A DNA stretch of 64,000 nucleotides from Fistulifera solaris (GCA_030295235.1 AP026172.1:62001-126000); one strand, 5' to 3'. Shown: positions 42,574 through 53,605, numbered from the stretch's first letter. Notes: a model not told the origin generated them from the letters alone. Translations and numbers: made by a program.

Positions 42574-43785
42574 TCATTGCAAATTCAATTCGTGTGCCAA
42601 TTCTTTGATATCTTCGGCTTCATTTGGCTCCGGAATACCCGGTACTGGGCAGCACGAGACACCAATGGTATTTCGCGTGACCATCTCGGCCATTTGTTGC
42701 GCGCGCAGTGGATCCGTCACCCACGTGTGATAGAACTCAAAGGGACATTCGGCTTCTCCCTTTTCACCATCACCATTGGCGTAGACACCCGTATATCCTC
42801 GATGCGTCAATTTGAACAGTTGATTCTGCGATTGATCGTGCGCCCGTGCATCGCGAATGCCCGAAATGGAGAGTTGAGCGTACTGGATGCCATTGATTTC
42901 CGTACCACACTCGCCCAAAGTTCGACCATCGGCTCCAATAAGAGCCGAATGCCCAAAATACGTGTACACGCCATCAAATCCAGCCGCATTCGCGACCGCC
43001 ACGTACACTTGATTGCACCAGGCCATGCACTTGCTCACCATGACTTGCTGTTCCTTGGCGGGGTACATGTATCCCTGCGGCCGAATGATAAGTTCGGCGC
43101 CCCGCATGGCACAATCGCGCCAAATTTCGGGATAATTCCCGTCGTCGCAGATGATCATGGAGACTTTCATGCCTTTGGGTCCTGCGACGACCGAAGTGCC
43201 CAAATTTCCTGGCGTCCAGCCTTCAATCGGGGTCCACGGCAACAGTTTGCGATACTTTTGCACAATTTCTCCTTGATCATTGATCAACACGCAGGTATTG
43301 TAGGGATTCTTGTTCGGATGGTCTTCGTGTTGTTCACCGGTGACCGAAAAGACTCCCCACACTCCGACCTCGCGGCACGTTTCGCAAAAGAGATCAGTGA
43401 CCGGACCGGGGATGGTACATGCTGTATCAAACATTTCTTGTCGATCGTACATGATTCCCATGGTCGAGTATTCCGGAAAGACGATAAGATCCATGCCCGG
43501 CAAACCCATCTTGGTGCCTTTGACGATTTCACAAAGCTTCTTGGCATTCTCGATCACATCTTCGTTGGTGTGAAGACGGGGCATGGGGTACTGAAAGACA
43601 CAGACACCTACTGTGTCTGTTCGAATGAGGTATCGAAAGAGGAGAAAGAGTGTTGTGAGTTACTGGAGTATTTGTGCGTGTGCACGAAATCAACATTGAA
43701 GAAAATGCAGTCGATTTCTCGTAAAGTGTTACTCCGTAGTTTATTACGTACCGGCCGAGCTTGAGATATCTCCATGACGTGACAT
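42574..43785 (-). CDS. amiE: Aliphatic amidase, nitrilase superfamily (AmiE-like)
   Basis: Exon 1 (43785-43752) codes for only [11 protein letters not shown] plus one base; a 135-nt GTACGT...ACAG intron follows, then exon 2 (43616-42574). The joined 358 residues align in my memory with bacterial AmiE from the HGDISSS start through [15 protein letters not shown]. The catalytic triad is present: Glu in VFPEYS, Lys in KYRKLLPW, Cys in [13 protein letters not shown]. It hydrolyses short aliphatic amides to acids and ammonia, so a nitrogen-scavenging role is likely. Formamidase is the closest alternative; the N-terminus favours AmiE. Presumably of bacterial origin with later intron gain. Probably cytosolic. 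Confidence 0.88.
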
Positions 43786-44310
43786 CTTTCTTCTGCAATA
43801 GTTGCTAGCCAAAGTAAAAAGCAAAGGAATAATAATGATTGATGCTTGCACAAACGATGGATTGATCGATGACGACGATCCTGAAAAAGAATGAGAAAAC
43901 GAAAAAGAGTTTTGTGAGAGGATCGTAAAAACAAAAAGAAGTTAAAAGTTCCGCCTTCGTCGAAGGAACTTGTCGCAGCAGCAGCGACGATACTGGTACT
44001 ACGGAGTATTGGGATTTCATCCGACGTCACGTATCTTAAACCTTAATAGAGGAGGAGACGGAAGAATAAAGGTGCTTACTGCATACTGCATACAAGTGAC
44101 TGGTACTGTACCTGGTACTTGTACTGGGTAGGTCTCGCGTCTCGCCATCGATCAGGATCACAACTCACAACATCAACATCATTGTTGTGTTGAGTCTTCA
44201 TTCATTCAGTCGCAACGCTGTTACTCTTTCACTCCTCGTTATCCTTCAAACCCTCTTTATTCTACTCTACTCTCCGAGCCTTTTTCATTTCATTTTGCGC
44301 ATTTATCAGT

Positions 44311-45505
44311 ATGGTTCTACCGCTTCCGTTTCTCGCTGTCATCGGTGTCGCCGCATTGGCCATCGGCCTTGGGGTCTTTCAAAAACACCAACACCAACAA
44401 CAACAACCAATACACATTGAACCAAACGAAGGAATTACTTATGTCATTGGAGATTTACACGGTGATGCCGATTGCGGAAAATACTGGGTCGAACGATTGG
44501 GATTAATTGAAGATGATGTGTGGATGCAACCGAATGCATCCTTGGTATTTTTGGGTGATTATGTCGATAAGGGACCTTTTTCTTTGCAAACGATTGAATT
44601 TGTCAAAAGCTTAACGGATCGTTTTCCCGACAAAGTGACCGCATTGTTAGGAAATCACGAATTGGAATTGTTACGAGATCGCCATGACGAGACCGTCGTC
44701 AAATATGTACACTTGGCTTATTCCGCTGTTCATCCCGAGGACTTTTTGAACTACATTGACGAACCCACCGACGAAGATCGACAAATCATTGATGTCATTA
44801 TCAATGCCAGTATCGAAATTTATTCACATCGCATGCAGCAACAGATGCTGGCGACCCCTGTAGCGCATGCCCATGCTTACAATCGTAACAGTCTTTTTGA
44901 ATTATTTGCCGAAGAGGACCGGCCATATTTGCAACAAAAGATGGCTTTGTATCAACAAGCTTATTTGCAAACCTTTGCTTCTAACACCACACTGGGAAAA
45001 TGGTTGGAGACACGAAAAATTATTCACGTGGAGAATGGCGTAGTCTTTTGTCACGGAGGTTTGAGTGAAGGAATCATAGATCAAATCAATCAAGTAGGAG
45101 GTGTCGAAGCATTCAATGAACTATTTCAACAAAATGCGGACGATCAAACAATTCACAAATTTTTGCAAACACCCAAGGGAAAAGCCGTGTACAATATGTT
45201 AGTCTATCGAGGCAATCATCAACCTGAGGCGTGTCCGTCGTTGCAGCGCATCTTGGAACAACTCAATGTAACCAAACTGGCCGTGGGACACACGCCCGGA
45301 CAGAATGTTCGTACGCTGTGTGAAGAACAGTTCTGGGCCTTGGATTCGTTGTTGGGTCGCTGGATTCGAACGTCCGGAAATCAATATTGTCCCGTAGAAG
45401 GTCGTTCCTCACAAAATGGGCGGTTTGTTTGTCCTCCTCTTACAAAAATCCTGCATGGGACAAGTGACTCGATTTGCCAATGGGAAAGTAGACATTTTAA
45501 CGTAA
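44311..45505 (+). CDS. Shewanella-like protein phosphatase (calcineurin-type metallophosphoesterase)
   Basis: An N-terminal hydrophobic helix (LPFLAVIGVAALAIGLGVF) anchors or directs the protein, and a His/Gln-rich spacer follows. The metallophosphoesterase motifs come in order: GDLHGD, GDYVDKGP, LLGNHE, a FCHGGL His motif and VGHTPGQ. The large insert between GNHE and HGG is typical of the Shewanella-like (SLP) group found in plants, algae and apicomplexans. The C-terminus KSCMGQVTRFANGKVDILT is in the next frame. The span is 3n+1: an extra base in the A5 run 45444-45448. The frame as written continues to 45549 with an unrelated tail. Confidence 0.82.
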
Positions 45506-46351
45506 TTATTTTCATGAAAATTGAAAGATTTGTAGTTGTCTACCAATAGTCGATCTAACATGACACACTCGTTCTTAGCTAAGAGTTTAGATTGACTCTC
45601 CCTTTACCTCCTGTTGTCTAAAACATTGTTTAGAATTGCGGCAAATCAGCATGAATCAAAGAATCATTTCCGTAGTTGACGAACGTGTGATTGAAAAAGT
45701 AACACGAGCCACGAGCCACGAACCATCGAGATTCGAACGACCTCTACCTCTACCAGTACCTCTCCTCGTTGTTGTCGCGTTGTTCAGTTCAGTCACGATT
45801 TCTTTCACACGATCGGAGGGAGACGGAGTGAATACCGCGAATTTTGAATCCATCGTCAAGGCTACATTGAGATTCACACTGCGAAAGTGTCTCGAGTCAA
45901 AAGTGTACTTTTTCTCTTTCTGTTCTTAAGTAAAAACAGCCTATTAATCGACTACATCCGGGAGTCACTTAGAGGCCCAAGCAGAAGCGGCTTTCACGAA
46001 TTTGTCAATAAATTTGTTAGCCAGTGGCACGCTGGCCTGTTCGTTGGACCTCGTGGTCACGCATGTCGGTTTTCACGGGGAAAATAATTGTCGGGTTGAT
46101 TCTCTCGTTGCGCAACAAATGCATGTTGTTGCGCAGGAGAAAAAAAAAGAAAAGACAATCCGATATCGTGATCGACTTTCTTTTTGCAAAGGACAATTTT
46201 TCTTTTGATTTAAGAACGTGCAATCTTCTTCCTCTTGTTGAAGAAAACTTGCGAAACGGAGATTCTTTATACAGCGAAACGCGCGGGAAATTTCGAACGC
46301 CTTCTTTGTTAATCACGTGACTTTGATTGCTTCGCATCTATATTTGAAAGA
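45506..46351. other. Intergenic region, nothing supported
   Basis: About 850 bp. Frames on both strands overlap each other without domains. No repeat or RNA gene recognised. Confidence 0.45.
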
Positions 46352-48304
46352 ATGTCATCACAACGTCGTCGTGACCGAAATTCACCTCGTAACACGGATA
46401 ATATGGTGTTTGAAGCTTTCGATCCTTACGCCGCACCCATGACCATTTCCGTCGTGAACGATCCCCTCGAAGATGACGCCGCCGTAGCTCGTGCTTTACA
46501 GGCCGAATACGAAGCTGAATACCGACGCAGTCAAAGTGCGATGCGCAGTGATCATAGCGTCCCTTTGGGTCTCATTGTTTCGACTCTTCCGTATGAATCA
46601 TTGAGAGGATCGCAACCTTCGAGCAGTCGTCCGTCGGCTCGCGATACAGCCTTCCGGGGCGAAAGCGTACGACGAGTCCATGATCCTTCGTCTAGCTCGG
46701 CACGCGCAGTCGAGCGAAAGCAACAGGAACGAAGTCAGTCGAAAAGCCGTCGCTCGTCACAAGAACTGTCCGATGCGGAATACGCGCAGAAATTAGAACG
46801 AGAAATGTGTCAAGCCGGAAAAGAATCTCATTCATCGAAACAAGCCCAACGCCATTCCAGCAAAAGTCGTTCTTCACTACAAGACAAATCCGATGAAGAG
46901 TATGCTCGACGATTAGCACGGGAACTGAATAAGCCACATGTTCTTGCGCCCGCCACCGCAGCAGAAACTTTGAAACGATCTCAGACACCGGCGACATCTC
47001 GTTCGAATAGCGAAGATGACATTGCCATCGTAGAGGTTGCGATCATGACCGCCGATGATGAAGCGTATGCTCGTAGAGTCGAACAGGAATTAGCTGATGA
47101 ACGTCTAGCAGAAACTATCCGCAGGCAAGAACAGCAGCGGATGGATCGACAGCGCGCGAATACTTTGCAACAGCGACAACAGCAACCCACATCTCGCAAA
47201 TGCTGGTTTACACTCTTCCCAATATTATTGATTATCGGAGCTGTCGGAGGTATCTTGTACTTTTTCGTTTTTGGGGATGATGGGTTACCGAACTGGATGC
47301 CGTGAGTTTGTTTTCTGATTAGATTGTCTATCCTGTGTGTGTTCATGTCATGGTCTAACCTTTTTTTACTCTTTCTCTTCTCAGATCACCAGAAGAGTTT
47401 GCTGAGGAAGACCCTTTCGCTCAGAAAGGTCCTGATGAAGTCAATAAGTGGAGAACTTCTAACAGTGGTCTCGAGCTGGAGGTCATGAATGCTTTGGACG
47501 ATCTTTGGTTCCCTTACTTTTACACCGCTGTTTCCGAGTGGGACGAAGGCAGTCCCGACGCCGTGACACTCCGAACAACCCGAGTCGATGCGGACACCGA
47601 ATGCCGAACCGTTCCAGGGGTGCTCAAAGTTTGCAACGGCAACTACGGCGAAACATCATGGCGAGGAATCAACAAACTGTTGCTGGAAAATGATGACATT
47701 TATGCCAGCGCGGCACGTATGAATGAGTTTTATTTTCGTGGGGAGGATTCCGATCAGCGTCAATACACCATGTGTCATGAGATCGGACACGGTCTAGGGT
47801 TACCGTAAGTGCGAGCGAGGTTTTCCCTTGGCTATGATTTATGCTTTCCCGTTGCTAACATTTTTGTCGATCTTTCGTTGCAGACATACGGATGAAAGCT
47901 TCGTCAACAGAGATCTTGGCAACTGCATGGACTACACCAATCGTCCCGATGTCAATAAGCAACCCGATCGGAGCAACTATGTCTTTTTAGCGGAACTGTA
48001 CGGCACAGTGCCAGGCAGCCCGCCTTATACTCCCGATGTTGACACCGACGGAACTGTTGAAGCGGAAGCACAAGTCAACAGTGATTCTGAATCGGATCAC
48101 AACAGCGATGATCGCAGATTGCGTGGTACTTCTGGTCGTATTTTGCGTTTCATCGAGGGAGTCGATCAAGAGATCGAACGCGGTCTTTCAGCAATACGAT
48201 CACACAGTGATTGGACACTGTTGCACAGCTCCGCATACGGAGAAGCTCACGAAAAGATACTGGACGGTCAATTCAAAGTCCAAGTACACTTTCTTCTGGC
48301 TTGA
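46352..48304 (+). CDS. Transmembrane metzincin-like zinc metalloprotease with N-terminal UIM-like repeats
   Basis: Exons 46352-47301, 47385-47804 and 47884-48304 (introns 83 and 79 nt) join in frame to 596 residues. The N-terminal 280 residues contain four similar acidic-helical repeats: DDAAVARALQAEYEAEY, SDAEYAQKLEREM, SDEEYARRLAREL and DDEAYARRVEQEL, which resemble ubiquitin-interacting motifs. One membrane helix (WFTLFPILLIIGAVGGILYFF) follows, then a domain with HEIGHGLGLPH, the HExxHxxGxxH zinc signature of metzincins. The intron falls inside this motif, between Pro and the last His. The topology predicts a cytosolic repeat region and a lumenal or extracellular protease. Substrates unknown. 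Confidence 0.75.
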
Positions 48305-48460
48305 GAGACTTTACTTTTTTGTTTTTGTTTCGGTCGCACTATTAGCCGAAGAATAAAGATACATAGATACAAAGTCGTATTTCTTGCTCTGCTGTAAAGG
48401 TAGCTGTACCATAAATGACATATTGATAACATGTTGTTTATGATTTTAGAATAATTACAT

Positions 48461-48781
48461 TTATTCATCGTCTTCGGCTGCCACAAACGGATTTGCAATT
48501 TCCTCCGCCCCCTCTTGTGGTGCAACGAGCGACACTTGCGTTCCCCGTATTACTGCTAGCCCCAACTTTCGCGAGCGATCCGTCGGCATTTGCGTCTCCG
48601 CATCTCTTATATACTCAATGCAATCTTCTAAAACTAGATTCACGAGATCATCGTAGCCTTTCAGCGTCCCTTTCAACTCCCTGCCCCCGAGACACTTGAC
48701 TTGCACGACTGTATCCATCATTTTGGCCAATTCGAGAATCGATTCTTTCCGGTGTGTCGTTTTTTCGGTGCTTGTACTCAT
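48461..48781 (-). CDS. LSM7: U6 snRNA-associated Sm-like protein LSm7
   Basis: An intact 106-residue protein with an Sm fold: Sm1 around ILELAKMMDTVVQVKCLGGRELKGTLKGYDDLVNLVL and Sm2 around LGLAVIRGTQVSLV. The Gly-Arg-Glu-Leu-x-Gly-x-Leu-x-Gly-Tyr-Asp motif and the insert with RDAE are typical of LSm7. The LSm2-8 ring binds the U6 snRNA 3' end in splicing; LSm1-7 acts in cytoplasmic mRNA decay. ATG 48781 gives the expected length. The acidic tail is family-typical. Confidence 0.93.
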   Translation of the reverse strand: MSTSTEKTTHRKESILELAKMMDTVVQVKCLGGRELKGTLKGYDDLVNLVLEDCIEYIRDAETQMPTDRSRKLGLAVIRGTQVSLVAPQEGAEEIANPFVAAEDDE

Positions 48782-49177
48782 ACTGTCTTGTTTGATTGAT
48801 GCTTGCTGAATTTTACTCTTTATTATGGTGTATTAAAGGAACAAAACGATTAATATTAAGACCATCGACCATTGTAATGCGAAATATTTTGGTTGCCGCC
48901 GGCGGCCGCTACCGGTCGTCTGTCTGTCTGTCTGTCTGTCTGTCTGCCAATTTGTCATCAATTATCGAACCTCCATGAACAATCTGTGTACCTGTACGGT
49001 AGGCCAGATTACTTATTTTACGCTTAGACTTGCTGTGTCTCGGACCGGGTCCCCTTTTCGCAACGATGTTTTAGGAAAGAAAAAAATCTTTATCAAAATT
49101 TGGTCGATGCAGTGTCAGTTGTCAGTATCAAAAGCGAGCTGCATTCATATTATCATTCACTCGCTTCTAATTGATGA
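48782..49177. other. Divergent promoter region with GTCT microsatellite
   Basis: About 395 bp between LSM7 (-) and the nocturnin-like gene (+). Apart from the microsatellite, nothing recognised. Confidence 0.45.
48918..48946 (+). repeat. Microsatellite (GTCT)7
   Basis: Seven perfect GTCT units plus one extra G, just after a GC-rich GCCGGCGGCCGC stretch. Confidence 0.95.
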
Positions 49178-50683
49178 ATGATACGACAACAGAAACGTCC
49201 TAGCTTATGTATAGTTTTATGTATCATCATTTGGCTGCTTCCCACCATCGGCCATAGTTTCGCTCATCCTCGTCGTCGTTTCTTTGGCTTCTTTCGGTAT
49301 TATCGACCGTGGTCATTGGGTTTCTTTCTTTCCAATTTTCCTCAAGAAGAAGAAGACAAAGAAAGATTACAACAACAGCAGCAAGAATTTTTAAAACAGA
49401 CCCCTACCCCTTCACAGAATCCTATCACAATTCGATCGAACGCTTGTCACAACATGAACAGCTTCACTTCCTTCAAAGATCAATTCGGTCTTCCTGTTTG
49501 GCAGGATATATCCGAAAATCGATTCATTCGCATTGACTCTGAAGTAGCCTCTGATGATGGATTGACTACTAGGGAGCAAGTTTGGGAACAAATTTGTAAC
49601 GTCCGATCGATACAACAAAAGTACGGTCCCTCGAATCTTCTTTCTCGTACGTGGATTTTATCAATGCCATTGACTCCGTCAGCAGAAAACACATTCTCGG
49701 TGGCGCAATTTAACACACTGGCCGAAGGTTTGTCTGCAGGGCCCGATGTCCCGACACCTTTTCCTCCGTGCCTCAATCACGATACTCCAGCAAACAACAA
49801 CATCAACAGCAATAAGAATCAAGTCGAGATATTTGGAGGATTCACATCGATTCCTTACCCAGAGATAAGTTTGGATTTCGAACTACGGAAATGGCGTCTC
49901 TTGGAAGTTCTTCTGACTTCGGATCAGGCAGACGACGCCACATTCAAGCCGTGTGACCTTTTGGCCGTGGAAGAAATGGATCGATTTCATGGCTTCTTTG
50001 CTCCTATGTTACGTCTGTTTGGCTATCAAGGAGCCTTTTGTCCCAAGCGGCAATCCCCGGGCGTGAGTATGGGCTGGTACTCCGATGGCTGTGCCCTATT
50101 CTGGAACCGTCAAGTCTTTGAACTTGTCTCACAACGGCATCATGGATATTCTGTAGGAAATCAAGTGGCCTTGCATGTTGTACTGAGGTATCGAAGTAGT
50201 AATAGATTGCTGGTGGTCGTTGTGACGCATTTGAAAGCGAAATGCAATGCCACGAACGAAATGATACGCATGAAGCAACTACAAGAACTTTTGGTGCGAA
50301 TAGATGAGACAATACGGGACGTCCAATCAAAGGACCACGATTCCAATCAAACACCAGTTATTCTTCTGGGTGATTTTAATACGGATCCTCCGGCGACAGT
50401 CCCATCTCAGGACGCATCGTCGTTAAATCAGCTGATAACAGCATCAAATGGCTGTTTCCAGTCTCTTTATCCCTTGGAATCATCGACGCATTATACAACA
50501 TGGAAGACACGGGGATCGGATACAGTCAAGCGAGTCATTGATTACATTTTTTACCGGGGTCCTGTCAAACCAATAGCTGTCTTGCAAGTTCCTGAAGAAA
50601 CGGAACTGGAGCCGACCAAACTACCCGGACTACGCTATCCTTCCGATCACGTCCTCATCGCTGGTCGGTTTCATTTCTGTTGA
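49178..50683 (+). CDS. Nocturnin/CCR4-like EEP-fold enzyme, probably plastid-targeted
   Basis: An intact single-exon gene of 501 residues. The N-terminus has a hydrophobic signal (SLCIVLCIIIWLLPTIGHSF) with Phe just after the likely cleavage site, then an Arg-rich stretch, as in diatom plastid presequences. The endonuclease/exonuclease/phosphatase fold follows: QFNTLAEGLS, VEEMDRF (metal Glu), SDGCALFWNR, THLKAK, LGDFNTDP and SDHVLIAGRF with the catalytic Asp-His. The closest group by motif is nocturnin/angel-type. Animal nocturnin removes the 2'-phosphate from NADP(H) rather than deadenylating mRNA. A plastid or endomembrane NADPH phosphatase is therefore conceivable but only an inference. 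ATG 49178 fits the presequence. Confidence 0.78.
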   Translation: MIRQQKRPSLCIVLCIIIWLLPTIGHSFAHPRRRFFGFFRYYRPWSLGFFLSNFPQEEEDKERLQQQQQEFLKQTPTPSQNPITIRSNACHNMNSFTSFKDQFGLPVWQDISENRFIRIDSEVASDDGLTTREQVWEQICNVRSIQQKYGPSNLLSRTWILSMPLTPSAENTFSVAQFNTLAEGLSAGPDVPTPFPPCLNHDTPANNNINSNKNQVEIFGGFTSIPYPEISLDFELRKWRLLEVLLTSDQADDATFKPCDLLAVEEMDRFHGFFAPMLRLFGYQGAFCPKRQSPGVSMGWYSDGCALFWNRQVFELVSQRHHGYSVGNQVALHVVLRYRSSNRLLVVVVTHLKAKCNATNEMIRMKQLQELLVRIDETIRDVQSKDHDSNQTPVILLGDFNTDPPATVPSQDASSLNQLITASNGCFQSLYPLESSTHYTTWKTRGSDTVKRVIDYIFYRGPVKPIAVLQVPEETELEPTKLPGLRYPSDHVLIAGRFHFC

Positions 50684-50917
50684 AGCTTTCCTGTATATAA
50701 TATCAGTCTAGAAGTGTGTAGCTAAAAACGCATAGGTTTACTGCAGTTTAAGTCTTGTTGGTCGAAGAGCAAGACTGTAAAAATCCTTAGTAATCATAGA
50801 TATCTTGTCGGCGAAAGTACAGCCATTCTGTCTTTCCTACCGAACAAAATGAGTCTCTTCAAACTGTTGGCAAAGTCTGAGTTTTTCGCACGTTTATCAT
50901 CGATAATTCCTTCTTGA

Positions 50918-51202
50918 CTATAACTGAATGCCTCGCTTCTTCATTTCTGCTTTGGCTTCTTTGATTTCAGCCTCTAAATCCTTACTTGCGTTAGGTACAT
51001 CATTAAAACTCACTACTCCCACTATCAATACGGTTAGAAGATATAGTCCTACAGCCACAACGGCCCAGAAAGGCAGGAAATAAATCAACAACAACATGGT
51101 ATTGTTGTCTTCGTACTTGCTGCGCTTTTGCAGTGCCATGTACCAGATGGATAGCAGCGCAACAGCGTACCCGATGAATAGTTGATAACGCAGTAGAGCC
51201 AT
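50918..51202 (-). CDS. DPM3: Dolichol-phosphate mannosyltransferase subunit 3
   Basis: A 94-residue protein starting MALLRYQLFIGYAVALL. Two membrane helices (LFIGYAVALLSIWYMAL and LPFWAVVAVGLYLLTVLIVGVVSF) are followed by FNDVPNASKDLEAEIKEAKAEMKKRG, the coiled tail that binds the catalytic DPM1 subunit. Length and layout match DPM3. It tethers DPM1 in the ER membrane for dolichol-phosphate-mannose synthesis, which feeds N-glycans, GPI anchors and O-mannose. The longer frame to 51295 adds 31 residues that do not belong to the family, so I start at 51202. Confidence 0.88.
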   Translation of the reverse strand: MALLRYQLFIGYAVALLSIWYMALQKRSKYEDNNTMLLLIYFLPFWAVVAVGLYLLTVLIVGVVSFNDVPNASKDLEAEIKEAKAEMKKRGIQL

Positions 51203-52133
51203 GGATATTTGTATGGAAAACGGAAAAGGAAGCAAACTATTGTTGGTCGAAGTGAATAATGTCGCTCGTTTTCCATCATTGCCTCGCACTCGCAATAATT
51301 TCGCGATGAGTCCGGAAAAATGCTCGTCGGTTCATGACCGAATGCAGTCGTGGTAAATATGATAATACACTTTGGCTTAATAGAAAATAAGGAGTTCATC
51401 GCTGGTTCATCGATCCACAAGAATTCCGACATCCTGCGTCAAAAAGACGCTGAAGGGTGCAAATACAAGTAATTATTTTGACATGAAGACAAGCAATGAA
51501 TCGAGGAAACGGGCGCGACATTGCAGTCTTGCTCGGAAAATGAATGATTATGAGTCACGGTTTATGGCTGAATAGCAAGGATAATTAACCAATTACCTTT
51601 TCTAGTAGTTTTACGCTCAAAGATAACTGTATGTAAGATGCGTATTGATTAGTAAATTATTTCTTCATGTTGTTACAACTCTGGAAGAGTAATAGAATCA
51701 TCATAATACAAGAGCTAAGGTTATTGCTGTTCGTAAAAACAGTGTGACAGTGGAAGGCATGTGACACATACCGTGAACCAACTTTGCTTGTGTATTTAGG
51801 GATTACGGCGATACACACCCCTCCTTTGTGTACTGACAGAAAGAAAGGCGATGATTATGATTATGGCTATTTAGACGATATCAAACCGTAACCGTTTCGA
51901 AGAGCTTAATCGATCTCGCGGACGAATGAAATTCATAGTAAATTCTTGCCTATCTCCGCAAGTACTATCACCTAAAGTGGTGAAGTGGACCTCCGATTTT
52001 GAAATTTTAGCCGATGAATCCAACGAATTGCGAACTGTCAACTTCCAAGCCAAGGAAATCGGTGACATGCTTGTCAATAGTCTCACCATTTTTATCAGAA
52101 GTAGCCCATTAAAACAAACAACAGCCACCAAGA
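51203..52133. other. Divergent promoter region
   Basis: About 930 bp between DPM3 (-) and the cyclin (+). Contains the minus-strand CCACGACTG copy at 51331-51354. The frame 51926-52207 overlaps the cyclin start in another frame and is not supported. Confidence 0.45.
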
Positions 52134-53105
52134 ATGCAAGATCAATCACCTCTACTAAGCTTGCGAATGAAGTCTTCGGAATCGCAGTTAGTTCCATTCA
52201 AAGTTGACCAAGAAAGCTCGATGGATCAACTCGCCGTCATGATTTCTCAAGATCGAGAATACCGATGTCGAGACTATTTCGGACGACGAAGCGCTGCGAA
52301 ATCAATGCACACTCAATCACCGACTTCGACGCAGTTGGACTCAGTAGACGATACGCCTGACAGTATCTGTCGAGAGAAAATGGCCGAATGGAGCTATCGC
52401 GTTTGCGATCATTTTCACACCAAACGCGAAATCGTTGCGTACACCTTTTCCTATTTGGATCGTTTCGTGGATCGGTGTCACTGTGATCGAAAAGCGTTCA
52501 AATTGGCTGCCATGACGGCACTCTACATGTCTACTAAAATATTCAATCAGCAACAAATGTCACTGGGCAGCATATCGGAGTTGAGCCGAGGAGAGTTCGC
52601 GACTCATCATATTGCAGAGATGGAGAGTATAATCTTGCAAACACTCCAGTGGAAGATGAATCCTCCCACTGTACAAGCCTTTATTCGAGTGTTATTACCG
52701 GTGTTAGTCCAGGAAAGGAGTCCGCGCATTATCCAGAATTTGTGCAACCGCGCCATATTCTTTGCCGAATTGGCCGTATTCGATTACAGCTTAATTACCG
52801 AAGATCGTTACGTGTTGGCGATCGCGTGCATACTGAATGCGGTGGAAAGTATGGACGAGACTTTGTTACAACAATCCAGTTCTGCCCAGCTGTTGCTAAA
52901 CTTACAATCTTATCATTGCCTAGATCCCGATATGGAAGCACTGGGACATTGTCAGGGGCGTTTATGGATACTGTACGGTACTTCCGCTCAATTAAAAGAG
53001 GGCGACATCTTACCACTCCACATTCGAAAAGGGCTTGAAGTCGAATACTCGGGCTCATCGAAAGGGCACAGCGATCATTCACCCATTGGAGTTGGTCACT
53101 ATTGA
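52134..53105 (+). CDS. Diatom-specific cyclin, copy 1
   Basis: An intact 323-residue protein with no intron. It has a cyclin-box N-fold: REKMAEWSYRVCDHFHTKREIV, then YLDRFVDRC, LAAMTALYMSTKIF, LSRGEF, and ME-IILQTLQWKMNPPT. A second, more divergent fold follows. The MAEWSYRVxDHF and LQWKMNPPT patterns are those I know from dsCYC proteins, an expanded cyclin family in diatoms whose members respond to phosphate, silicon or light in other species. It partners with a cyclin-dependent kinase. A related gene lies at 56585, with one unrelated gene in between. Confidence 0.85.
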   Translation: MQDQSPLLSLRMKSSESQLVPFKVDQESSMDQLAVMISQDREYRCRDYFGRRSAAKSMHTQSPTSTQLDSVDDTPDSICREKMAEWSYRVCDHFHTKREIVAYTFSYLDRFVDRCHCDRKAFKLAAMTALYMSTKIFNQQQMSLGSISELSRGEFATHHIAEMESIILQTLQWKMNPPTVQAFIRVLLPVLVQERSPRIIQNLCNRAIFFAELAVFDYSLITEDRYVLAIACILNAVESMDETLLQQSSSAQLLLNLQSYHCLDPDMEALGHCQGRLWILYGTSAQLKEGDILPLHIRKGLEVEYSGSSKGHSDHSPIGVGHY

Positions 53106-53310
53106 TATTCTGAATGAATAGAATAATCGTGTCATTTCTACTCAACGAAAGTCGAAAATCATAAACTCTAGATCTTTTTTGTGCCTATTTTTATCCGGAA
53201 CAGCAACACTCTAGAAAAGTGATTGGAAGAACCACGACACATCTACGGCATTTGCAAACAAACACAATTCATTGCAAGAGCAACGACAGGAACAACAGAG
53301 CAAACAATAT

Positions 53311-53605
53311 CTAGAACTTTTTACTAATAATCGGCGGGACATAGCTGGGGCACGATTTGTTTTCCTCAATGGTGACGTGTGCCGAGGGTGGAGATTCATG
53401 CCACGCGTGATTGATCCGATCCTGTGAATCTGGGACAAAAATAATCCCTACATTTTGCAGCAGTACCTGATAACGGTAGTGATTTCTACGGTAGGCACTG
53501 TAATGGTAAAATGCGTGACGCAGCGACAGAGAAGGATTTTGTACAGTGTGCGCCCAATAAGACGCGAGGATCGCGTTTCGACTTTCGACCAGCAGCGATG
53601 CGCAT
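53311..53605 (-). CDS. Possible small gene between cyclin and Mpo1 fusion
   Basis: On the minus strand about 90 codons ending with PSYVPPIISKKF and preceded by SPPSAHVTIEENKSC are open and look protein-like, but have no in-frame ATG. The nearest ATG (53605; MRIAAGRKSKRDPRVLLG) is in the neighbouring frame, and the span is 3n+1. It would be a small basic, perhaps mitochondrial protein, or chance. It sits only about 65 bp from the divergent start of the Mpo1 fusion. Low confidence. Confidence 0.3.

Noticed and set aside
43608-44030. 140-codon minus-strand ORF ahead of the amidase
   Set aside because: It overlaps exon 1 and the intron of the amidase in another frame; the spliced model explains the region better.
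45715-45745. GTTCGAATCTC on the minus strand, B-box-like
   Set aside because: No A box, no cloverleaf; the match is limited to the core.
45636-46337. Several overlapping ORFs on both strands
   Set aside because: Mutually overlapping, no homology-like motif, promoter region of the metalloprotease.
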